NCBI GenBank assembly: GCA_030597945.1
Contig: JAUVQW010000079.1
Location: 1 to 5,711, forward strand
Direction of reading: 5' to 3'
DNA length: 5,711 bases
From: Actinomycetes bacterium
GTDB lineage: Bacteria; Actinomycetota; Aquicultoria; CAJVYJ01
Below the pieces are notes generated by a model. The model was not told the DNA's origin. It searched no databases and worked only from the letters and a program-made list of their open reading frames with translations. Positions 1 to 4,962 of the stretch are shown here, one piece after another. Both the position numbers and the translations under genes were made by a program. Position 1 is the stretch's first letter. Every line of letters starts with the position of its first letter.

Positions 1-276
1 CTCGTGGAACCGATAAATGAGCATAGTTATAGGATCGATGCTCGAGCTTACCTTGATGAAGTCGGCGAGATGCTTGAAGTAGAATTTCCCGAAGATGTCG
101 GAGATACTCTGGGAGGCCTAGTCTATAATCTCGTCGGCCATATTCCGTCGATGGGTGAGAAAGTACGCTTCAGGAACTTAGATTTTTTTGTGGAAAAAGT
201 GGTTGGAAGAAGGATTTTGAAAGTAATAGTTACCGAGGATGAGAAGGCCAAGAATGGTGCAGACGATGAAGATTGA
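1..276 (+). CDS. CorC/HlyC-type transporter protein, C-terminal fragment (5' end outside window)
   Basis: The reading frame is open from the first base, so the GTG at position 4 is probably an internal valine and the gene starts upstream of the window. The visible 91 codons match the CorC_HlyC (transporter-associated) domain that ends CBS-pair proteins of the CorC/HlyC/YhdP type. The typical features are an opening NEHSYRIDAR strand, the acidic ELEVEFPED-like stretch (here MLEVEFPEDVGDTLGG), the GLVYNLVGHIPSMGE segment and a final basic strand (VVGRRILKVIV). In the family this domain follows a DUF21 membrane region and two CBS domains, and members are linked to magnesium or cobalt efflux or resistance; neither upstream part is visible here. 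The protein ends in an acidic tail (DDED). The stop lies 13 bases before cdd, so the two are probably co-transcribed. The domain call is firm, but the transported ion cannot be told from this fragment. Confidence 0.85.
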   Translation, partial: LVEPINEHSYRIDARAYLDEVGEMLEVEFPEDVGDTLGGLVYNLVGHIPSMGEKVRFRNLDFFVEKVVGRRILKVIVTEDEKAKNGADDED

Positions 277-289
277 ACGGTTATAGTCG

Positions 290-712
290 ATGAGCGGAGC
301 AATAAATGATGATTCCTATGAAATTGAGGTATTAGTCGAGAAAGCTAGGGAAGCTCAGAAGTTAGCTTATGCGCCTTATTCCAACTTTAAAGTGGGAGCC
401 TCTCTGCTGACCGTAGATGGCAACGTTTTTACGGGGAGCAATGTAGAGAACACTACTTACGGCCTCTCGATATGCGCCGAGAGAGTGGTTGCGGCTAAGG
501 CCGTCTCGGAAGGATATAGAGATTTTAAAGTACTGGTAGTCGTCGGCGATAGCGATGAGCCTATAACGCCTTGTGGGGCATGTCGACAATTTTTATTAGA
601 GTTTGACCCTAAGATGACTGTAGTGATGGTAGGAAAAGAAAAACGAAAAGAGATGACCGTTGCCGAGCTACTTCCGCATTATTTTTTACGAAAGGAAAAG
701 AATAACGAATAG
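290..712 (+). CDS. cdd: Cytidine deaminase
   Basis: This 140-residue protein has the normal length of the small homotetrameric cytidine deaminases. It should hydrolytically deaminate cytidine and deoxycytidine to uridine and deoxyuridine in the cytoplasm (pyrimidine salvage). The zinc-site signatures are intact. CAE at residues 62-64 supplies one Cys ligand and the catalytic Glu64, and PCGACRQ at 94-100 supplies Cys95 and Cys98. The substrate-binding elements YSNFKVGA (30-37) and NVEN (51-54) are also present. The ATG at 290 leaves the expected short N-terminus before the first helix; no strong Shine-Dalgarno sequence precedes it, so translation may be coupled to the upstream gene. The C-terminus is lysine-rich (RKEKNNE). 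It sits between a corC-type gene and era, a common neighbourhood for cdd. Identification is secure. Confidence 0.97.
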   Translation: MSGAINDDSYEIEVLVEKAREAQKLAYAPYSNFKVGASLLTVDGNVFTGSNVENTTYGLSICAERVVAAKAVSEGYRDFKVLVVVGDSDEPITPCGACRQFLLEFDPKMTVVMVGKEKRKEMTVAELLPHYFLRKEKNNE

Positions 713-719
713 TAAGAGT

Positions 720-724
720 AGGTG
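720..724 (+). promoter_or_regulatory. Ribosome binding site for the GTG start at 731
   Basis: AGGTG lies six bases before the GTG at 731. It is the best Shine-Dalgarno match in the 18-base cdd/acetyltransferase gap and supports the GTG start over the internal ATG near 831, which would remove the first 33 residues. Confidence 0.5.
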
Positions 725-730
725 TAGATA

Positions 731-1222
731 GTGGAAGAGTTATCAAGCCCCGCTATTGATCGGTCGGTGATCAGAGCAATAGAAGATATCGATCAGAATC
801 AAATCGATCAGATCAAAAAGCTTGAAAATGAGATGTTCGGACGCGGCGGTTTAAATGAATGGCACATTCCCTTTCTTGTTCGAAATGGAAAAGTATATAT
901 TGTCGAGCTAGATTCCCATATAATCGGGGTTGCTGAACTTATGAGAAACTGGGATGTTCCCGATGACATCTACTTGATCGGTCTCAGCATTGATAAAAGC
1001 TTTCATCGCAAGAAGCTAGGAAGAAAGTTTTTACAAACGATCATAGATGACTCCTCCGGTGAAAATTGTAACAAAATTCTTCTTACTGTGAGCAAAGACA
1101 ACAACGCTGCCTTAAGTCTATATTACTCATGCGGCTTTACTACAATAGATGAATTATCTGATGAGTACGGTGTCGGAGTTGACAGACTTCTCATGAAGAA
1201 AGATCTAAAAGATGACCGTTAA
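731..1222 (+). CDS. GNAT-family N-acetyltransferase (RimI-like)
   Basis: This 163-residue protein has the GNAT fold order. A helical N-terminus leads to strands 3-4 (VYIVEL, HIIGVAEL). The motif A strand (YLIGLSID, 81-88) is followed by the acetyl-CoA pyrophosphate loop (HRKKLGRKFL, 92-101). Motif B is DNNAALSLYYSCGF (123-136), whose Asn and Tyr positions are typical of RimI-like enzymes. The usual loop is Q/R-x-x-G-x-G/A; here the first glycine is Lys95 and only Gly97 is kept, so the loop is slightly atypical. The substrate is unknown: protein N-terminal alanine (RimI), a small amine or an antibiotic are all possible, and the name RimI is not justified by sequence alone. A conserved-looking C-terminal stretch, DEYGVGVDRLLM (144-155), may define a subfamily. 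The start is GTG with AGGTG six bases upstream. The 3' end overlaps the era start by 11 bases, which implies translational coupling. Confidence 0.85.
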   Translation: MEELSSPAIDRSVIRAIEDIDQNQIDQIKKLENEMFGRGGLNEWHIPFLVRNGKVYIVELDSHIIGVAELMRNWDVPDDIYLIGLSIDKSFHRKKLGRKFLQTIIDDSSGENCNKILLTVSKDNNAALSLYYSCGFTTIDELSDEYGVGVDRLLMKKDLKDDR

Positions 1223-2108
1223 ACCATCTTTTAGATCAGGGTTTGTTACTATTGCTGGCCGCCCCAATGTTGGAAAATCGACTCTTATCAATAAGCTCGT
1301 AGATCAAAAAGTAGCCATAGTATCCGATAAGCCTCAGACGACTCGCCATAAAATAATGGCCGTTGTAAACGGAATAGATTCTCAACTGATCTTCATTGAT
1401 ACGCCGGGGCTACATAGGCCAAAAGACTCTCTGGGAACCAGGCTTAACAAGGTGGCAAGGGTGACTTTTGCAGAAGCCGACGTGATCGTATTCATGCTCG
1501 ATGCCCTTTCCGGCATAGGGGCCGGCGATGAATTTATTGCAAGAGAGTTAGCTGGTATAAAGAGACCGGTGATTCTCGTAATAAATAAGATAGACGCGAT
1601 CGATAAGGCTAGGCTTGATAAACAGGAGAACCTGGCCAAGGGGCTTGGCGACTTTGATCAGATCGTTCTTATCTCAGCCCTTAAAGGAGAGGGAACCGAT
1701 GAATTAATCGAAAGGTTGGACGACCTTATCGATGTTGGACCGCAGTACTTTCCGGATGGGATGATTAGCGATCAGCCCGAAAAAGTTCTTGTTGCCGAGT
1801 TTATTCGAGAAAAGGTACTGGCGATGACAAAAGAAGAGATACCGTACAGCGTTGCCGTCAGCATAGAGGAGATAAAGGCTCGCAAGAAAAAGGATCTGAT
1901 AGATGTGAGGGCTTGGATCTATGTCGAGAGAGACAGCCAAAAAGGGATTTTGATCGGTAGTGGCGGTGAGATGATCAAAGCAATCGGTCAAGAATCGAGA
2001 ATTGAGATCGAAAGCATTCTCGGTTCAAAGATCTTTCTCGATCTGAGAGTTAAAGTGAGAAAGAAGTGGCGGCGTGATGATCGCGTCATCGATGAACTAG
2101 GCTATTAG
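1212..2108 (+). CDS. era: GTPase Era, 30S ribosomal subunit assembly factor
   Basis: This 298-residue protein has the standard length and two-domain layout of Era. The N-terminal Ras-like GTPase domain carries G1 GRPNVGKS (16-23), the G2 region QTTRH (42-46), G3 DTPG (63-66), G4 NKID (125-128) and G5 SAL (155-157). The C-terminal KH domain carries the GxxG-type loop IGSGGEMIK (248-256), then IEIESILGSKIFLDLRVKV, as in other Era proteins. In the family, Era binds the 3' end of 16S rRNA and checks 30S maturation in the cytoplasm or at the membrane. The ATG at 1212 sits inside the end of the acetyltransferase gene (11-base overlap), with a weak GAAGAAAG-like element about 9 bases upstream. The next gene is 250 bases away and a terminator lies in between, so era is probably the last gene of its operon. 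All key residues are present. Confidence 0.98.
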   Translation: MTVKPSFRSGFVTIAGRPNVGKSTLINKLVDQKVAIVSDKPQTTRHKIMAVVNGIDSQLIFIDTPGLHRPKDSLGTRLNKVARVTFAEADVIVFMLDALSGIGAGDEFIARELAGIKRPVILVINKIDAIDKARLDKQENLAKGLGDFDQIVLISALKGEGTDELIERLDDLIDVGPQYFPDGMISDQPEKVLVAEFIREKVLAMTKEEIPYSVAVSIEEIKARKKKDLIDVRAWIYVERDSQKGILIGSGGEMIKAIGQESRIEIESILGSKIFLDLRVKVRKKWRRDDRVIDELGY

Positions 2109-2164
2109 ATTATTCATTTAAAAAATCGTTGCTTTGCAAAACAGATGCATAAAAAGACGTTCTT

Positions 2165-2177
2165 GAGGGAATATAAT
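2165..2177 (+). promoter_or_regulatory. Consensus -10 box TATAAT, overlapping a GAGGGA Shine-Dalgarno-like element
   Basis: TATAAT at 2172-2177 matches the bacterial -10 consensus exactly and would start transcription near 2183-2185, just where the structured RNA begins. No good -35 hexamer is visible at 16-18 bases upstream (the spot reads ATAAAA or similar), and there is no extended -10 TG. GAGGGA at 2165-2170 lies 10 bases before an ATG at 2181 and could instead be a ribosome binding site on a transcript read through from era. The two readings compete: if transcription starts at 2183, the ribosome site would be absent from that RNA. Confidence 0.4.
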
Positions 2178-2180
2178 AAG

Positions 2181-2234
2181 ATGAGGTTCTGGAAGTCGAG
2201 AAAGCAAATTATCGAGAGAATCTCGAAAAGTTGA
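2181..2234 (+). CDS. Possible 17-residue leader peptide
   Basis: ATG at 2181 opens a frame of 17 codons, MRFWKSRKQIIERISKS, ending in TGA at 2232-2234. GAGGGA lies 10 bases upstream. The peptide is strongly basic (six Lys/Arg) with one Phe-Trp pair. It has no run of a single amino acid, so a classical amino-acid attenuator is not evident. Almost the whole frame lies inside the paired 5' side and apex of the RNA fold that ends in a T tract, so a ribosome translating it would stop the terminator from forming. It could equally be a chance ORF in a structured RNA. No homologue is recognised. Confidence 0.28.
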   Translation: MRFWKSRKQIIERISKS

Positions 2235-2270
2235 TCGGCTTCTAATCCTGCTCCCAGGGCCTCTTTTTTT
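2183..2270 (+). terminator. Intrinsic terminator with a long-range stem and T7 tract, downstream of era
   Basis: GAGGTTCTGG (2183-2192) pairs with CCAGGGCCTC (2254-2263) over ten positions, eight Watson-Crick and two G-U, and is followed at once by seven T (2264-2270). The stem encloses further paired elements rather than a short loop, so this is a branched or rod-like terminator rather than the usual compact hairpin. A weaker local alternative pairs GGCTT (2237-2241) with GGGCC (2257-2261). It fits the end of the corC-cdd-era unit and insulates it from deoC. Confidence 0.65.
2183..2270 (+). ncRNA. Candidate rod-shaped structured RNA (about 88 nt)
   Basis: Three collinear stems nest inside one another. 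The outer stem is 2183-2192 with 2254-2263 (10 pairs, two G-U). The middle stem is GAAGTCGA 2192-2199 with TCGGCTTC 2235-2242 (8 pairs, one G-U); it shares G2192 with the outer stem. The apical hairpin is TCGAGA 2212-2217, loop GAA, TCTCGA 2221-2226 (6 perfect pairs). An 11-base bulge (2243-2253) and an internal loop separate them. The 5' end falls about six bases after a perfect TATAAT and the 3' end is a T tract, as expected for an independently transcribed small RNA. It lacks the SRP RNA apical GGAA-loop signature and is not a tRNA. It could instead be only an elaborate terminator or attenuator. No known family is recognised. Confidence 0.35.
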
Positions 2271-2271
2271 G

Positions 2272-2333
2272 TTGTAAGTTTTATATATCAGTTGTTTGAT
2301 ATAGAATTCTCTATAGGCGGAGTGCTAACTCTC
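2272..2333 (+). promoter_or_regulatory. Probable deoC promoter/operator region
   Basis: This AT-rich stretch between the terminator and deoC should hold the promoter of the deoC-recO unit, but no convincing pair of hexamers stands out. TTGTAA (2272-2277) with TTTGAT (2295-2300) at 17 bases matches the consensus at four of six positions in each; TATAGA (2300-2305) and TAGAAT (2302-2307) are other -10 candidates. It contains a perfect inverted repeat, TATAGA-ATTC-TCTATA (2300-2315), and GAGTGCTAA (2320-2328), identical to the right half of the HrcA operator CIRCE. The left half is poorly matched. The promoter location is inferred from position, not proven. Confidence 0.35.
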
Positions 2334-2358
2334 ATAGTTATCAAAAGAAAGATCAGTC

Positions 2359-3054
2359 ATGGATATAGCACCCTTGATCGACCAGACGATACTGGATCCG
2401 GCTGCTACTGTCGATGATGTAGCCGATTTTTGTCGTCAGGCCAAAGAATTTGATTTTGCATCGGTCATCGTCCACCCGACTCATCTCGGTTTACCTTTGG
2501 AAATATTTAGCGATCATAGAACTGCTGTGGGCAGCGTGATCGATTTTTGTTTTGGTTCAGGCACTATAAGGACCAAAACAAGCCAGTCAAAAGAAGTGGT
2601 CTTGCTGGGAGTCGACGAAATCGATACAGTCATCAATATCGGACTTTTAAAATCTAAAAAATATAATGTAGTCGAAAAAGAGATAAGATCCATTGTAGAT
2701 GCAGCCAAGGGAGCGTGGCTAGAAATGGATAGAGGCGGATCCGGACCTGTCATAAAAGTCATAATTGAGGCTGGCCTTTTAAGCGATGATGAGAAGAAGG
2801 ATGCCTGTAAAATAGTTGTGTCGGCAGGCGCTGATTACGTTAAGACTTCGACAAGTTTTCTTGGATCAGGAGCTTCTACTTACGATATTGAATTAATGCG
2901 AAAGGCTGTCGGTAATGATTTTGGGGTCAAGGCATCAGGCGGGATAAGGACGCTAGCCGATCTAGTATCTATGGTGGAGGCAGGGGCTGACAGGATCGGG
3001 ACAAGCAGTGGAATAAATATCATGAGAGAACTTGATGACGAGGCCCGAAAGTGA
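2359..3054 (+). CDS. deoC: Deoxyribose-phosphate aldolase (DeoC family), divergent
   Basis: This 231-residue class I aldolase of the DeoC family is close to the usual length. Members cleave 2-deoxyribose-5-phosphate to glyceraldehyde-3-phosphate and acetaldehyde in the cytoplasm, the last step of deoxynucleoside breakdown. The TIM-barrel signatures are present: LIDQTIL (6-12), DEIDTVINIG (86-95, with the proton-relay Asp at about 89), KVIIEAGLL (133-141), GADYVKTSTSF (157-167) with Schiff-base Lys162, VKASGGIRT (190-198) with Lys191, and RIGTSSG (212-218). Two conserved stretches are altered. The usual DHT is DQT (Gln9), and the usual GFPLG is DFCFG (62-66), so activity or specificity may differ. 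The ATG at 2359 is preceded by a weak AGAAAGA element about six bases away. The gene begins a new unit after a terminator and overlaps the recO start by 20 bases. The family is certain; the exact substrate is likely but not proven. Confidence 0.9.
   Translation: MDIAPLIDQTILDPAATVDDVADFCRQAKEFDFASVIVHPTHLGLPLEIFSDHRTAVGSVIDFCFGSGTIRTKTSQSKEVVLLGVDEIDTVINIGLLKSKKYNVVEKEIRSIVDAAKGAWLEMDRGGSGPVIKVIIEAGLLSDDEKKDACKIVVSAGADYVKTSTSFLGSGASTYDIELMRKAVGNDFGVKASGGIRTLADLVSMVEAGADRIGTSSGINIMRELDDEARK
3024..3030 (+). promoter_or_regulatory. Ribosome binding site for recO inside the deoC 3' end
   Basis: GAGAGAA precedes the ATG at 3035 by four bases and the TTG at 3032 by one base. The spacing favours the ATG. 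A later TTG at 3065, after GAGAAAAGAG, would give a start nearer the conserved RecO core, so the start is not fully settled. Confidence 0.4.
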
Positions 3055-3832
3055 GAAAAGAGATTTGCGGAATTTCAAGACTAGAGGAATAGTATTAAAG
3101 ACCTTCAAACTTGGGGAAGCGGACAAGATCATAACATTGATCACTGAGGCGGAGGGTAAGATAGCGGCAGTTGCAAAAGGGATAAGGCGGACCAAGAGCC
3201 GTTTTGGAGCGAGACTAGAGCCATTCACGAATTTGAATCTGATCTTCTACAAGGGAAGAAATCTTTCGACGATCACCAGTGCCGACATCATCAAGGTTTA
3301 TGATGGTGTTACCGGTGAACTTGATAGGATCGATTATGGTTATGCGATGCTGGAGCTTGTCGATAAGCTTTCCGTTGAAGGTCAGAGCGATCCTAGAATC
3401 TACAATATGCTTGCGAAGTCTTTAGATCTTCTTTCCAGAACCGATAACGGAAAAAGATTGGTCCTATCGACTTTCGACATCAAATTACTAGCCTTTTCAG
3501 GTTTTTTACCAAATATAAATGAATGTACCGGCTGCTCTAGTAAGACCGGGCTGACAGACTTCAGCTTTACTCAAGGCGGTATTCTCTGCAAACGGTGCGC
3601 TGATTCCGATCCGAGCTCTGTCAATATAAATGGGGATACGATTGAATTGATGAGGTCTCTTTTGCTGACCCCATTTAAAGGATTAAAGGACGTTAAGACC
3701 GATACTGCCACTTTGGGGGAGCTTAATAATATAATAGATAAGCATATTTCATATCATCTAAGTATCAGATTAAGAGTAAGAGATTTTATCGATCGACAAG
3801 CAAGCAAGGAATCATCAAAACAAAGGATTTAG
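3035..3832 (+). CDS. recO: DNA repair protein RecO
   Basis: This 265-residue protein has the RecO layout. The N-terminal OB fold (about residues 14-90) contains the signature TRGIVLKTFKLGEADKIITL, then KGIRRTKSRFGARLEPF. A helical domain follows. A four-cysteine zinc site sits at about Cys164/Cys167 (CTGC) and Cys185/Cys188 (CKRC), then a C-terminal helical part ends in a basic tail. In the family, RecO binds single-stranded DNA and SSB and, with RecR, loads RecA at gaps; all four zinc ligands are kept, which is the form common outside the proteobacteria. The chosen ATG at 3035 overlaps deoC by 20 bases, so translation is probably coupled. A TTG just before it and a TTG at 3065 are alternative starts, and the first ten or so residues (rich in charge) are not conserved in the family. 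Identification is secure. Confidence 0.95.
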   Translation: MTRPESEKRDLRNFKTRGIVLKTFKLGEADKIITLITEAEGKIAAVAKGIRRTKSRFGARLEPFTNLNLIFYKGRNLSTITSADIIKVYDGVTGELDRIDYGYAMLELVDKLSVEGQSDPRIYNMLAKSLDLLSRTDNGKRLVLSTFDIKLLAFSGFLPNINECTGCSSKTGLTDFSFTQGGILCKRCADSDPSSVNINGDTIELMRSLLLTPFKGLKDVKTDTATLGELNNIIDKHISYHLSIRLRVRDFIDRQASKESSKQRI

Positions 3833-3843
3833 GTCTTTTTAGT

Positions 3844-4959
3844 ATGGTCAAGGAAGCAAATATTAAAATTAAAAATACGATTGACTATTTTAAGGGAGCA
3901 GGCCTAAGCTTGATCGCTACGCAAGATGAGATAATTGATTGGAGCCACGCGGCAGCAATAGCTTTTGTCGTCGGTGACGTAAACAGGTGGCCTATAATCG
4001 GCTCCCAAGGTGAGATCTCAGTTGAGTTTGAATCATATGTGAGGGAGCTAGAGCCTAAGATATCTGAATTTACAAATATGAAAGTAGAGGATCCGCTTTG
4101 CTGTCCGGTAATATTTGATCGGGCAGAGTGGATAGTTACTGCAATTGAGAGCATAAAGCCTTTGGTAGATCCTCTATTGGAGCATGTAGTAAATGCTTTG
4201 TATAAGCAGAGAGGCGGCAGCTTAAAATTAACGCAGGCTGCTGCTACTACTCAAATGGGAACAGTTATCGGATATCTATCAAAGAGAGTTCTTGGACAGT
4301 ATGATCTGCCGATAGTTGACGATATTTCGCCAATAGGAAAGCTATATTTTATCTATCCGAACATCGAGGCGATAGAAAAGCGGCTAGGATTAGAATCACG
4401 AGATTTTAGAAGATGGCTAGCTCTTCATGAATCGACTCATGGTTTCGAATTTGAGAGTAACAAATGGTTGCAGTCACACTTAAGAAGCTTGATCGACCGG
4501 CATACCGATTTTATTGCCACCAAAATAAATGCTTCAAGGGGAAGCGCGGATAACCGTCTAAATCCGGTCAGTTTTTTCTTCTCCGGATCTCTAAAAGAGA
4601 TAGTAAATGTACGAAACAATAAAATCCTAAGTGAGATACAGGCGTTCATGTCGCTAATAGAAGGTTATAGTGATTATGTCATGAAGAGACTAAGCAGAAA
4701 ACTTATTCCAAAAAGCGAGCTTATTAATGAATTATTTGAAAGGCGCAGACGTTCAGAGTCTTGGGCAGAGCGCCTAATTGAAAAATATATCGGACTTGAT
4801 ATCAAATTGAAACAGTATGAAATAGGAGAGTCATTTGTTGCCAATGTCGTCGACAAGGGCGGGATGGACTTACTTAATCATGTTTGGTCAGGACCCGAGT
4901 CTCTTCCGAGCTTAAAAGAGATCGAGGAACCCGCTCTTTGGATAAGGAGAGTATCTTAA
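3844..4959 (+). CDS. Zinc-dependent metalloprotease-like protein, DUF2342 / F420-biosynthesis-associated type
   Basis: This 371-residue protein, soluble as far as can be seen (no signal peptide or membrane segment), carries an HExxH zinc motif, HESTH at 195-199, within FRRWLALHESTHGFEFESNKWL. A downstream ALIEGYSDYVM-like segment (270-280, here SLIEGYSDYVM) has a Glu at 273 that could be the third ligand. Other family-like blocks are the early IDWSHAAAIA (31-40), FDRAEWI (91-97), MGTVIGYLSKRVLGQYDLP (138-156) and KLYFIYPNIEAIE (166-178). Together they match DUF2342 proteins, annotated as zinc-dependent metalloproteases or as coenzyme F420 biosynthesis-associated proteins, mostly in Actinobacteria. 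The recognition is from memory. Substrate and role are unknown, and the F420 label reflects association rather than a proven reaction. It lies 11 bases after recO and 3 bases before a phosphoesterase gene. Confidence 0.8.
   Translation: MVKEANIKIKNTIDYFKGAGLSLIATQDEIIDWSHAAAIAFVVGDVNRWPIIGSQGEISVEFESYVRELEPKISEFTNMKVEDPLCCPVIFDRAEWIVTAIESIKPLVDPLLEHVVNALYKQRGGSLKLTQAAATTQMGTVIGYLSKRVLGQYDLPIVDDISPIGKLYFIYPNIEAIEKRLGLESRDFRRWLALHESTHGFEFESNKWLQSHLRSLIDRHTDFIATKINASRGSADNRLNPVSFFFSGSLKEIVNVRNNKILSEIQAFMSLIEGYSDYVMKRLSRKLIPKSELINELFERRRRSESWAERLIEKYIGLDIKLKQYEIGESFVANVVDKGGMDLLNHVWSGPESLPSLKEIEEPALWIRRVS
4944..4950 (+). promoter_or_regulatory. Ribosome binding site for the phosphoesterase gene
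   Basis: AAGGAGA lies inside the end of the metalloprotease gene, 12 bases before the ATG at 4963. It is the strongest Shine-Dalgarno match in the window, though the spacing is longer than ideal. It supports the ATG at 4963 and translational coupling across the 3-base gap. Confidence 0.55.
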
Positions 4960-4962
4960 CCG

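Noticed and set aside
4..276. GTG at position 4 as the true start of a 90-residue protein
   Set aside because: The frame is open to the window edge and the sequence begins inside a domain that normally follows CBS domains, so this is a truncated gene end.
788..814. Direct repeat ATCGATCAGA in the acetyltransferase gene
   Set aside because: It encodes a repeated Ile-Asp-Gln in a helix and occurs only twice; it is explained by coding sequence.
2129..2150. Small palindromes TTTGCAAA and ATGCAT just after era
   Set aside because: They are short, do not form a stable hairpin followed by T residues, and are expected by chance in AT-rich DNA.
2183..2270. Structured RNA as a small bacterial SRP (4.5S) RNA
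   Set aside because: The overall rod with paired ends fits, but the conserved apical GGAA tetraloop and its flanking CAGG/AGCAGC internal loop are absent.
2109..2358. T-box or other known riboswitch before deoC
   Set aside because: No T-box core sequence or recognisable aptamer motif is visible, and deoC is not a usual T-box target.
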